Source of the DNA: Lactobacillus delbrueckii
Lineage (GTDB): Bacteria; Bacillota; Bacilli; Lactobacillales; Lactobacillaceae
Reading direction: 5' to 3'
Assembly: GCA_004556255.1 (NCBI GenBank)
Contig: SFHY01000102.1
Span: 1 to 5,034, forward strand
DNA: 5,034 nucleotides
Part shown: positions 1-5,034 of the stretch, one piece after another
How the letters are laid out: every line of letters begins with the position of its first letter
Numbering within the stretch: position 1 is the stretch's first letter
Translations under genes and position numbers: made by a program
Notes under the pieces: generated by a model
What the model was told of the DNA's origin: nothing
Seen by the model: the letters and a program-made list of their open reading frames with translations, nothing else
Databases searched by the model: none

Positions 1-1
1 C

Positions 2-2143
2 CAGGTGATTTTTGCTACTGATGACAATTTGCTTTTGTCGGCATCGACTGCTTCCGGGAAAACCGAAGCAGCCTTTTTTCCCATCTTGACAGATTTAGCG
101 GAAAATCCGGCTGACTCCATTGCCTGCCTCTATATCGCTCCTTTAAAGGCCTTGATCAATGACCAGTATGACCGGCTTAAAGATATCTGTGAAGACAGTG
201 ATGTCCCGGTTTGGCGCTATCATGGGGATGTTTCGGCCTCTCAGAAGCGAAAAATGTTCAAAAGACCCCAGGGGGTCCTGCAGATAACGCCGGAATCCTT
301 AGAGAGCCTCATGATCAACAAGCACGCAGATATTCCCCGCTTATTTGGCGACCTCCGCTATGTTGTCATCGACGAGCTGCACTCCTTTTTAAGAAGCGAC
401 CGGGGCGGGCAGACCTTCTGCCTCTTAGAGCGCTTAAACCGGCTGGCCGGCGTTAAGCCCCGCCGGATTGGCCTGTCAGCTACCATCGGCGATCCAGGAG
501 CAGCTGGACAGTTTTTAGGGGCAGGATCGGGCCATCAGACCAGGATTCCTAAGGTGAAAAGCCAGCCCCAGCGCTGGCGCTTGTCAATGGAGCACTTTTA
601 TAAAAGCGGTGACCAGGCTGGCGACCATTCTGCCCTGCCGGCCCAGGCCGTTTTTGATCAAGCCAGCGACCAGGCACCAGAATTAGCTGACCCGGGCCTG
701 GCCTATATTTTTGACCATACCAGGGGGAAAAAGTGCCTGGTCTTTACTAACAGCCGGGAAGAATGTGAAGCTGTCTGCCAGGTTCTAAGGCAGTATTGCG
801 AATATAAGCATGAACCAGACCGCTTCATGATCCACCATGGCAACCTGTCCGCGGCCCTCAGGCAGGGGGCAGAGGCCATCATGAAAGACGAAGAGGCCAA
901 TATTACGACCTGCGCGACGGCTACCTTGGAACTGGGTATTGACGTTGGTCAGCTGGAGCGGGCCTTTCAAATTGAAGCCCCCTTTACCGTTTCCGGCTTT
1001 TTGCAGCGGATGGGGCGGACTGGCCGGCGGGGCAATCCGGCAGAAATGTGGTTTGTCATGCGCGAAGAGCAGGCTGAAAGCCGGGCCATGCTGCCAGTTT
1101 TGCTCCCTTGGTCGCTTCTGCAGGGGATTGCCCTGGTTGAGCTGTATTTACAAGAGCGCTGGGTTGAACCGCCAAGAAACCACCAATTGCCTTACAGCCT
1201 CCTTTACCACCAGACCATGAGCACTTTGATGGCTGGCGGGGAGATGAGCCCGGCAGAACTTGCTTCCCGGGTTTTGACCCTCTCTTACTTCCGCTGGGTC
1301 AGCCAGGATGACTATAGAATTCTGCTCCGCCACTTGATCAAGACCGACCAGATCCAGCTGACGGAAAATGGCGGCTTGATCGTCGGCCTAGCCGGCGAGC
1401 GGGTGACCAACAATTTCAAGTTTTACGCCGTTTTCCAGGAAAACGAGGAATACGGCGTCCACGCTGAGTCTGAAGAACTGGGGACGATCGTTAAGCCCCC
1501 GCCTTTGGGTGAAAAAATCGCCATCGCCGGCCATGTCTGGGTGGTTGAAGAAATCGACCGCCGCCGCCGGCAAGTCTACGTCCACCAGGTTAAAGGCCGA
1601 ATCCCGGCTTATTTTGGGGATGTAGCTGGCGACATCCATCCCAAAGTTCTCCAGCAGATGCGGAAGATTCTGGCAGAAGAGAGGCAGTATCCTTACTTGA
1701 TGAAAAACGCGGCTGCCCGCTTGAGCGAAGCGAGAGCAATGGCGCAAGCCGCCGGCCTGCCAGATAAGCAGCTGATTAACCTGGAGGCTAAAACCTACTG
1801 CCTTTTCCCTTGGACGGGTTCTTACGCTTTTCTGGCCCTAGAGCGCTTCTTGCGCCTTAAATGCGCAAGCCGCTTAGGGCTCAAGAATTTTGACTCAGTC
1901 CGGCCATACTACATCCAGTTCAGCATGGATGTCAGTGAAGGAGAATTCTACCAGATTCTGGCTGAAGAAGCTGCTAAAGACTTTGACCCTTTGGATTTGC
2001 TTTATCCTCAGGAAGTGCCGGTTTTTGACAAGTATGATGAATACCTGCCAGATGACCTGGTCAGAAAAGAATTTGCCTATAGCGTCCTGGATTTGGCTGA
2101 AATGCGGCGGGCAATCGGAGAGATTACGAGACAAAAGCCTTAA
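2..2143 (+). CDS. Lhr-like DEAD/DEAH (DELH) superfamily 2 helicase, 5' end missing
   Basis: This is an ATP-dependent nucleic-acid helicase/translocase, expected in the cytoplasm on DNA or RNA. Counting the GTG at 5 as residue 1, the motifs run in order: Walker A ASTASGKTE (13-21, Lys19), Ia APLKAL (45-50), Ib TPESLE (95-100), II DELH (123-126), III SAT (158-160), IV CLVFTNSR (244-251), V TATLELGID (305-313) and VI QRMGRTGRRG (334-343). The part after motif VI carries an LGT...G..IAIAGHVWVVEEID stretch followed by IPAYFGD, which matches my memory of the winged-helix and beta-barrel region of Lhr-type (COG1201) helicases. There is no MrfA/YprA-style C-terminal cysteine cluster. The frame is open to the left edge (a CAG codon precedes the GTG), and the region before Walker A is missing, so the true start lies outside, probably a few dozen residues upstream. 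The stop is TAA at 2141-2143. Helicase assignment is firm; the Lhr subgroup is likely. The biological role (repair, RNA processing or defence) is unknown. Confidence 0.9.
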   Translation, partial: QVIFATDDNLLLSASTASGKTEAAFFPILTDLAENPADSIACLYIAPLKALINDQYDRLKDICEDSDVPVWRYHGDVSASQKRKMFKRPQGVLQITPESLESLMINKHADIPRLFGDLRYVVIDELHSFLRSDRGGQTFCLLERLNRLAGVKPRRIGLSATIGDPGAAGQFLGAGSGHQTRIPKVKSQPQRWRLSMEHFYKSGDQAGDHSALPAQAVFDQASDQAPELADPGLAYIFDHTRGKKCLVFTNSREECEAVCQVLRQYCEYKHEPDRFMIHHGNLSAALRQGAEAIMKDEEANITTCATATLELGIDVGQLERAFQIEAPFTVSGFLQRMGRTGRRGNPAEMWFVMREEQAESRAMLPVLLPWSLLQGIALVELYLQERWVEPPRNHQLPYSLLYHQTMSTLMAGGEMSPAELASRVLTLSYFRWVSQDDYRILLRHLIKTDQIQLTENGGLIVGLAGERVTNNFKFYAVFQENEEYGVHAESEELGTIVKPPPLGEKIAIAGHVWVVEEIDRRRRQVYVHQVKGRIPAYFGDVAGDIHPKVLQQMRKILAEERQYPYLMKNAAARLSEARAMAQAAGLPDKQLINLEAKTYCLFPWTGSYAFLALERFLRLKCASRLGLKNFDSVRPYYIQFSMDVSEGEFYQILAEEAAKDFDPLDLLYPQEVPVFDKYDEYLPDDLVRKEFAYSVLDLAEMRRAIGEITRQKP

Positions 2144-2187
2144 AAAAGATGTACAATAATGTCTAATAATCAAATCTAGATTTTTTT

Positions 2188-2195
2188 AGAAAGGG
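2188..2195 (+). promoter_or_regulatory. Ribosome binding site of the 177-residue repeat protein
   Basis: AGAAAGGG lies five bases before the ATG at 2201 and matches the 5' part of the extended Shine-Dalgarno AGAAAGGAGG. It supports the start at 2201. Confidence 0.65.
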
Positions 2196-2200
2196 CATTT

Positions 2201-2734
2201 ATGTCAGTAAACAAGCGTCCGATTTCCAGTTTTCAAGAATTAGAAACAGCCGCTGATGACAGCGATGAGATACATTTTAAGTTAAACGGCCAGCAGTGGC
2301 TGTTAGTTGATGATGGCAATCCTTTGACCCCGGCCAGCAAGACCTTGATCAACTGTGATTTACCAGAAGAGCAGCAGTTTTTTGCCAATACAGAGGAATT
2401 CTTGACCTGCCAGATTGCGGGGCAGTCCCTGGCTGACTGCTGGCCCCAGATGAGCGAGGTAGCTGTCTGGAGCGTGCAGTTTGACAGCCTGGAGGAGTTT
2501 GTCCAGGCGATTAAAGACGGCTGCGACATTCAATTTTCTTTAGCCGGCCGCCAATACAGTCTGGGCCAGTCCAGTGAACGAAAGGTCTACCGGCAGCTCA
2601 CCTGGCGCTTGGAGAAGGGCGGGCAGATGAAGGTGGAAAAATTTGCTGACTTGAAGCAGCTTTTGGCCTTTGAAATTGCCGGGCAAAGCCTGGGCAAGCA
2701 ATGGTCAGCCATGAAAAATGTCGACTACGGCTGA
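2201..2734 (+). CDS. Unrecognised 177-residue protein with internal tandem repeats
   Basis: I do not recognise this family and give no function. The protein has no signal peptide, membrane helix or catalytic motif that I can see, so it is probably cytoplasmic. It is built from two halves offset by 86-87 residues: residues 10-35 align with 96-121 (IHFKLNGQQWLL against IQFSLAGRQYSL), and 61-87 align with 148-174 (F-A, then IAGQSL exact in both, W at +4, M at +7, V at +10). A G-[QR] core recurs at residues 30-31, 74-75, 116-117 and 161-162, about 42-45 residues apart, so each half may be two related units. The ATG has a good ribosome binding site. The gene starts 57 bases after the helicase stop, on the same strand and with no clear terminator between them, so co-transcription is plausible. 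Base composition resembles its neighbours. It could be an adaptor or binding partner, but that is only inference. Confidence 0.8.
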   Translation: MSVNKRPISSFQELETAADDSDEIHFKLNGQQWLLVDDGNPLTPASKTLINCDLPEEQQFFANTEEFLTCQIAGQSLADCWPQMSEVAVWSVQFDSLEEFVQAIKDGCDIQFSLAGRQYSLGQSSERKVYRQLTWRLEKGGQMKVEKFADLKQLLAFEIAGQSLGKQWSAMKNVDYG

Positions 2735-2757
2735 TTTTAATCTGAATTTTTTCATGG
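2709..2757 (+). repeat. 10-bp perfect inverted repeat spanning the stop codon of the repeat protein
   Basis: CCATGAAAAA (2709-2718) and its exact reverse complement TTTTTCATGG (2748-2757) flank 29 bases that contain the TGA stop at 2732-2734. In RNA this could form a stem at the 3' end of the message. No T-run follows the right arm, so it is not a standard intrinsic terminator. Its arms are A/T-rich, so chance is possible. Confidence 0.35.
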
Positions 2758-2822
2758 AGAAAAGTTCTGGGAAAAGGCTTTATTTTCGGAAAAAACTAAT
2801 TTTGCAAAGAATAATCCTGGCT

Positions 2823-2838
2823 TTACTTAATAAAGTAA
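2823..2838. repeat. Short palindrome in the AT-rich gap before the binding-protein gene
   Basis: TTACTT and AAGTAA are separated by AATA. This is a six-pair dyad of only A/T-rich bases without a following T-run. It could be a weak hairpin or a protein site; the rest of 2735-2879 shows nothing else I can name. Confidence 0.2.
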
Positions 2839-2879
2839 GAAAAAGAGACTTTTATTATAAACAAAAGAAACTTTCTAAA

Positions 2880-2911
2880 ATATCGGGTATAATATTTTAT
2901 AGATCCGATAT
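2880..2911. promoter_or_regulatory. Inverted repeat framing the -10 box (candidate operator)
   Basis: ATATCGG (2880-2886) is the exact reverse complement of CCGATAT (2905-2911). With one G-T mismatch the arms extend to nine bases each, ATATCGGGT (2880-2888) and ATCCGATAT (2903-2911). The -10 box and the expected start site lie inside, a position typical of a repressor site. In RNA only the right arm would be transcribed, so a leader hairpin is less likely. Confidence 0.4.
2888..2893 (+). promoter_or_regulatory. -10 box of the substrate-binding protein promoter
   Basis: TATAAT matches the sigma-A -10 consensus exactly and puts transcription start near 2900, giving a leader of about 30 bases. 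No good -35 box is found 16-18 bases upstream (AAGAAA is what lies there), and no TG precedes the box as an extended -10. The promoter may therefore be weak or need an activator. Confidence 0.6.
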
Positions 2912-2914
2912 GAT

Positions 2915-2920
2915 AGAAAG
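2915..2920 (+). promoter_or_regulatory. Ribosome binding site that favours the ATG at 2930
   Basis: AGAAAG touches the ATG at 2921 with no spacer, so ribosomes could hardly use that codon. It is nine bases from the in-frame ATG at 2930, which is a workable distance when aligned to AGAAAGGAGG. This decides the chosen start. Confidence 0.5.
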
Positions 2921-2929
2921 ATGAAAAAC

Positions 2930-3790
2930 ATGAAAAGACAGCCGCAAACAATCAAGAGAATCATCCAGGCCTTGGCCTGCGGTCTGCTGCTTTTGCTAGC
3001 GACCAGCCTGACTGCCTGTTCCAGCAAGCAGGAGAGCAGCTATGCCCGGGCCAAGCAGTCTAAGCAGATAACCTGGGGGGTCCGGCCAGACACCAAGTTG
3101 TTCGGCTTGACCAACATCAAGACCGGAAAGATCGAAGGTTTTGAAATCGATCTGGCTACGGCCATCACCAAGCAGATCCTTGGCCCTAAAGGCAAGGCTG
3201 TCTTCCGGCCGATCACGGAAAAGACCCGGATCACCCTTTTGCACAACGGGTCCCTGGACGCCGTCATTTCAACCATGACCATCACCAAGGAACGGATGAA
3301 GGTGATCGACTTCTCTGACGTTTACTTTAACGCCAACGAATCCATGATCGTTAAGAAGTCCAGTAAGATCAGAAGCATTGCTGACTTGAATAAAAAGGGA
3401 GTCGTGGTTATTGCCATCAAGGGGACCGACGTGGCCAACCAGGTGGCTAAGCTGGCTCCAAAGGCCAGTGTCAAGCAGTTTGACGACTACGGGTCAGCCT
3501 TCAACGCCTTAAAGGCCGGGCAAGGGGATGTCATGATCGACGACAACGGGATTTTGGCTGGTTTGATCGCTGATACTCCGGAATTCACCTTGACCAAGGC
3601 CAGTTTGGCTGAGGAGCCATACGGTATCGGGGTTGAAAAGGGGCAGACTGAAATGCGCCAGGCCATTAATAAGGCCTTGAAGAAGCTGCGGGCCAGCGGA
3701 AAATATGACGAGCTGGTCAAGAAATGGTTCGGCAAGGTCTCCGGCTTTGACGTCAAACAGGCAGAAAGCCAGAAGGTTAAGATTCAATAA
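2930..3790 (+). CDS. Amino-acid-type ABC transporter substrate-binding lipoprotein (SBP family 3)
   Basis: This extracytoplasmic lipoprotein should capture an amino acid or small polar solute and deliver it to an ABC importer. From the ATG at 2930 it has 286 residues. A basic N-terminus (KRQPQTIKR) is followed by a hydrophobic stretch and the lipobox LTAC with Cys30, to be lipidated and anchored. The family 3 (GlnH/HisJ-like) fold begins near residue 47. It shows GFEIDLA (70-76), the signature STMTITKERMKVIDFS (114-129, with Arg122 as the expected ligand-carboxylate contact), KGTD (165-168) and the second-lobe DVMIDDN (201-207, with an expected amino-group contact at Asp205 or Asp206). Length is normal. 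An alternative ATG at 2921 adds three residues but has no spacer to the ribosome binding site. No permease or ATPase gene is adjacent: a strong terminator follows and the next gene converges. It is therefore an orphan binding protein whose transporter lies elsewhere. Glutamine or another amino acid is likely; the exact ligand is unknown. Confidence 0.92.
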   Translation: MKRQPQTIKRIIQALACGLLLLLATSLTACSSKQESSYARAKQSKQITWGVRPDTKLFGLTNIKTGKIEGFEIDLATAITKQILGPKGKAVFRPITEKTRITLLHNGSLDAVISTMTITKERMKVIDFSDVYFNANESMIVKKSSKIRSIADLNKKGVVVIAIKGTDVANQVAKLAPKASVKQFDDYGSAFNALKAGQGDVMIDDNGILAGLIADTPEFTLTKASLAEEPYGIGVEKGQTEMRQAINKALKKLRASGKYDELVKKWFGKVSGFDVKQAESQKVKIQ

Positions 3791-3814
3791 GAAGCAGAAC
3801 AAAATACTGCAAAG

Positions 3815-3848
3815 AAAGAAGCCAGGAGCGTTTGCTCCTGGCTTCTTT
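3815..3848. terminator. Bidirectional intrinsic terminator between convergent genes
   Basis: A perfect 15-bp stem (3815-3829 with 3834-3848) closes a GTTT loop; the GC-rich core is GCCAGGAGC. It begins 25 bases after the binding-protein stop. A-rich bases precede it on the + strand and become a TTTCTTT tail on the - strand, while the + strand right arm ends in CTTCTTT. It can stop transcripts from both sides, including that of the sugar transporter ending at 3919. The remaining gap (3849-3918) shows nothing else. Confidence 0.85.
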
Positions 3849-3918
3849 GCTAGCACGTAAATATATAAAAATGTCTTCTGTTTTCGTTGTCCCAGATTGC
3901 TTTAGTTTGGTTTTGACA

Positions 3919-4767
3919 TTAAAGGATGGCGCCGACAACGATCAGGCAGAGGCCGGCAAGCGTTGCGACCAGTTCCTTGCCTTGCTTGCGTTCGCCCAGC
4001 AGAGTCATCCCGCCGATAGTGGAGATGATCACGCTCAGCTGCCCGTAGATGAAGGCGTTAGTCACCCCGTTGACTTGGGCGGAGATAATGTAGGCGTAAG
4101 CCGCAATCCCGAAGCTGATGCCGGCAAAGAGGTCAAGGTAGCTGGCCTTTTCCTTGAAGGCAGCCTTGTTGCCGCTGAGGGCCAGGTAGATCACAGACCC
4201 CAGCAGGATCCCCAGGGTTTGCGGCAGGAACATGGATTCAGCGTCTGCCGTAATCGTCTTCGGGAAGGCAGAGTAGGCCAGGTAGCCGACCGTGGTTAAG
4301 ACCAGGAAGAGGATGTCCTTGTTGGTGGTCTTCTGAGTGAAGCTGTCGCCTTTTTCAGTGTAGGCGGTCAAGATGACGCCGGCCATGATGATGACCAGGG
4401 CAATGATCCCGAAGATAAAGTCGTTGCTGGTCTTCCATTCACCAAAGATCAAAGCCCCGATGATAGTATTGCCGACCAGCTGCAGGCCAGTTGAGATCGG
4501 CATGGTCTTGCTGACCCCGATCCGGGTGAAGGAGATGAACTGGCCGATTTGACCGATCGTCCATAAAGCACCGGACAGAAGAGACAGGAAGAAGACTGGC
4601 ATGGACATGGCCGGATGCTGGATTAAAGTCACGATGATGCCGACGATAGTGGCACCCATGCCAACACCGAAGATTTGGTTGGCCGGCTTGCTGTTTGGCA
4701 CCTTGTTGACGATCCAAGGCATAACCCCCCAGCCGATGGCTGGCAGTAATGCAATGATGATATTCAT
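3919..4767 (-). CDS. GRP-family sugar uptake protein (GlcU/RbsU-like)
   Basis: This is an integral membrane secondary transporter of the glucose/ribose porter family (drug/metabolite transporter superfamily), expected to import a sugar such as glucose or ribose, probably with protons. Its 282 residues match the family's usual length. About ten hydrophobic helices are visible, near residues 2-20, 32-49, 57-78, 86-108, 116-136, 152-169, 180-197, 210-230, 236-257 and 264-282. Family-like stretches are LLPAIGWGVMPW (7-18), GQIGQFISFTRIGVSKTMP (72-90), STGLQLVGNT (92-101), GALIFGEW (104-111) and the closing LLGERKQGKEL (256-266). The ATG follows a strong ribosome binding site. The gene is monocistronic within the window, convergent with the binding-protein gene and sharing its terminator. 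Its upstream region holds a palindrome at the -35 box, suggesting control by a sugar-responsive regulator. No frameshift or missing segment is seen. The sugar cannot be told from sequence, so I give no gene symbol. Confidence 0.93.
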   Translation of the reverse strand: MNIIIALLPAIGWGVMPWIVNKVPNSKPANQIFGVGMGATIVGIIVTLIQHPAMSMPVFFLSLLSGALWTIGQIGQFISFTRIGVSKTMPISTGLQLVGNTIIGALIFGEWKTSNDFIFGIIALVIIMAGVILTAYTEKGDSFTQKTTNKDILFLVLTTVGYLAYSAFPKTITADAESMFLPQTLGILLGSVIYLALSGNKAAFKEKASYLDLFAGISFGIAAYAYIISAQVNGVTNAFIYGQLSVIISTIGGMTLLGERKQGKELVATLAGLCLIVVGAIL

Positions 4768-4775
4768 TAATTGAA

Positions 4776-4783
4776 ACTCCTTT
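4776..4783 (-). promoter_or_regulatory. Ribosome binding site of the sugar transporter
   Basis: On the - strand AAAGGAGT lies eight bases before the ATG. It is a near-perfect Shine-Dalgarno sequence and fixes the start at 4767. Confidence 0.85.
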
Positions 4784-4831
4784 AACTAATAATTTGTCGA
4801 ATAGTTACTAGATTAACGGAGTTTTAGGAAA

Positions 4832-4851
4832 ATAGCAATAGAAAATGCTAT
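4832..4851. promoter_or_regulatory. Short dyad across the transporter promoter
   Basis: ATAGCA (4832-4837) and TGCTAT (4846-4851) are exact inverted repeats eight bases apart, placed between the -35 box and the candidate -10. Short and AT-rich, so it is only a possible second regulator site. Confidence 0.25.
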
Positions 4852-4862
4852 GAAAATGTCAA
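4835..4862 (-). promoter_or_regulatory. Probable promoter of the sugar transporter
   Basis: A consensus -35 box, TTGACA, lies at 4862-4857 on the - strand. Sixteen bases on is TATTGC (4840-4835), a poor -10 match with three of six bases. Transcription would start near 4828, leaving a leader of about 60 bases. The -35 box is convincing; the -10 is uncertain. Confidence 0.5.
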
Positions 4863-4881
4863 CCGTTTTCAGAAAACGGTT
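4861..4881. promoter_or_regulatory. Perfect 10+10 bp palindrome at the transporter -35 box (candidate operator)
   Basis: AACCGTTTTC (4861-4870) and GAAAACGGTT (4872-4881) are exact inverted repeats around a single A. Two bases of the palindrome overlap the TTGACA box. A one-base loop and no following T-run on either strand argue against a terminator, so a dimeric regulator site is the best reading. On the + strand, 4871-4884 differs from the CcpA cre consensus TGWAANCGNTNWCA at two positions (first T and the C), so a LacI/CcpA-type protein is possible but not shown. Confidence 0.6.
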
Positions 4882-4932
4882 AAAAAAGAAAAAGGTGCTT
4901 TGCATAAAACAAAACATCTTTTTCAAAAAATA

Positions 4933-4962
4933 TTAGTCAATATCAGTCAATATTGGTTAACA
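4933..4962. repeat. Three phased decamer repeats upstream of the transporter
   Basis: TTAGTCAATA, TCAGTCAATA and TTGGTTAACA follow one another without spacers. The first two differ at one base and the third matches the first at seven of ten. A ten-base period puts each copy on the same face of the helix, as in tandem activator sites. They lie about 70-100 bases upstream of the -35 box. Confidence 0.4.
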
Positions 4963-4967
4963 GCCGG

Positions 4968-4983
4968 CAATAATGAATTATTG
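4968..4983. repeat. 16-base near-palindrome beside the right-edge hairpins
   Basis: CAATAAT (4968-4974) and ATTATTG (4977-4983) are exact inverted repeats around GA. They lie five bases before the first right-edge hairpin, so this may be an insertion target, a regulator site or chance AT-rich symmetry. Confidence 0.25.
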
Positions 4984-4987
4984 AACC

Positions 4988-5034
4988 TCCTACGACTAAA
5001 GTCGCAGGAATCTGGGGGCCACCCAGCACATTAC
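4988..5034. mobile_element. Probable end of an IS200/IS605- or tnpB-type element, running off the right edge
   Basis: Two hairpins stand side by side. The first pairs TCCTACGACT (4988-4997) with AGTCGCAGGA (5000-5009, one A-C mismatch), with CGAC-TAAA-GTCG at its tip. The second pairs CTGGG (5012-5016) with CCCAG (5022-5026) over the loop GGCCA. IS200/IS605 elements have subterminal hairpins instead of inverted repeats, and tnpB guide RNAs fold at such an end; the GACTAAAGTC tip resembles what I recall from lactobacillal copies. No tnpA or tnpB lies to the left, so the element would extend rightwards. Which end this is, and the exact boundary, cannot be told. A plain RNA hairpin of another gene is the alternative. 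Confidence 0.4.

Noticed and set aside
5..7. GTG as the start of the helicase
   Set aside because: The frame is open further left, no ribosome binding site can be seen, and it would leave only 12 residues before Walker A, so the gene is simply cut by the window edge.
1388..1747. 119-codon open frame on the - strand inside the helicase
   Set aside because: It lies wholly antisense to a well-supported gene and its product has no recognisable features.
2152..2157. TACAAT as a -10 box for the repeat protein
   Set aside because: No -35 box stands at a suitable distance, so it is too weak to list as a promoter.
2718..2924. 68-codon open frame across the AT-rich gap
   Set aside because: It overlaps the end of the repeat protein and runs through the binding-protein promoter; its composition is that of a non-coding spacer and I see no ribosome binding site for it.
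2735..2929. T-box or other riboswitch before the amino-acid binding protein
   Set aside because: The likely start site leaves a leader of only about 30 bases, too short for such a structure, and no T-box motif is present.
3509..3856. 115-codon open frame on the - strand over the binding protein and terminator
   Set aside because: It overlaps both a clear gene and the terminator hairpin, and its product looks like antisense noise.
3832..4299. 155-codon open frame on the + strand opposite the sugar transporter
   Set aside because: It starts inside the terminator and is complementary to conserved membrane-protein coding sequence.
4861..4881. Intrinsic terminator of a gene to the right
   Set aside because: The one-base centre makes a poor loop and neither strand has a T-run after it.
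4871..4884. CcpA cre site upstream of the transporter
   Set aside because: Two consensus positions fail, including the conserved C, and the longer perfect palindrome explains the symmetry better.

Overview
The window looks like chromosome from a low-GC Gram-positive bacterium, most likely a Lactobacillaceae member of the Lactobacillus delbrueckii type. That is an inference from the moderately GC-rich coding sequence with very AT-rich gaps, the AAAGGAG-type ribosome binding sites, a lipoprotein signal ending LTAC, and a GlcU/RbsU-type sugar uptake protein. No rRNA, tRNA, CRISPR array or complete transposase gene is visible.

Layout. (1) From the left edge to 2143 on the + strand: a 5'-truncated superfamily 2 DNA/RNA helicase of the Lhr-like group, with all core helicase motifs and the Lhr-type C-terminal part. 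(2) 2201-2734 (+): a 177-residue protein I do not recognise. It is built from an internal duplication of about 86 residues, and each half seems to split again into two units. It sits 57 bases behind the helicase and may be co-transcribed with it. (3) 2735-2929: an AT-rich gap holding a consensus -10 box inside an inverted repeat. (4) 2930-3790 (+): a family 3 amino-acid-type ABC substrate-binding lipoprotein with no permease or ATPase beside it. (5) 3815-3848: a perfect 15-bp hairpin that serves as terminator for this gene and for the convergent gene. (6) 3919-4767 (-): a ten-helix GRP-family sugar uptake protein. (7) 4768-5034: its control region, with a strong ribosome binding site, a TTGACA box, a 10+10 bp palindrome abutting that box and three helically phased decamers. 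At the far right edge there are two adjacent hairpins that look like the end of an IS200/IS605- or tnpB-type element continuing outside the window.

How the genes relate. The substrate-binding protein and the sugar transporter are both nutrient uptake genes with their own promoters and a shared terminator. They do not form one operon. The helicase and the repeat protein may form a functional pair, but nothing in the sequence states its role. I found no demonstrably new system. The best leads are the four-unit repeat protein behind the Lhr-like helicase, the operator-like palindromes at both transporter promoters, and the hairpin pair at the right edge.
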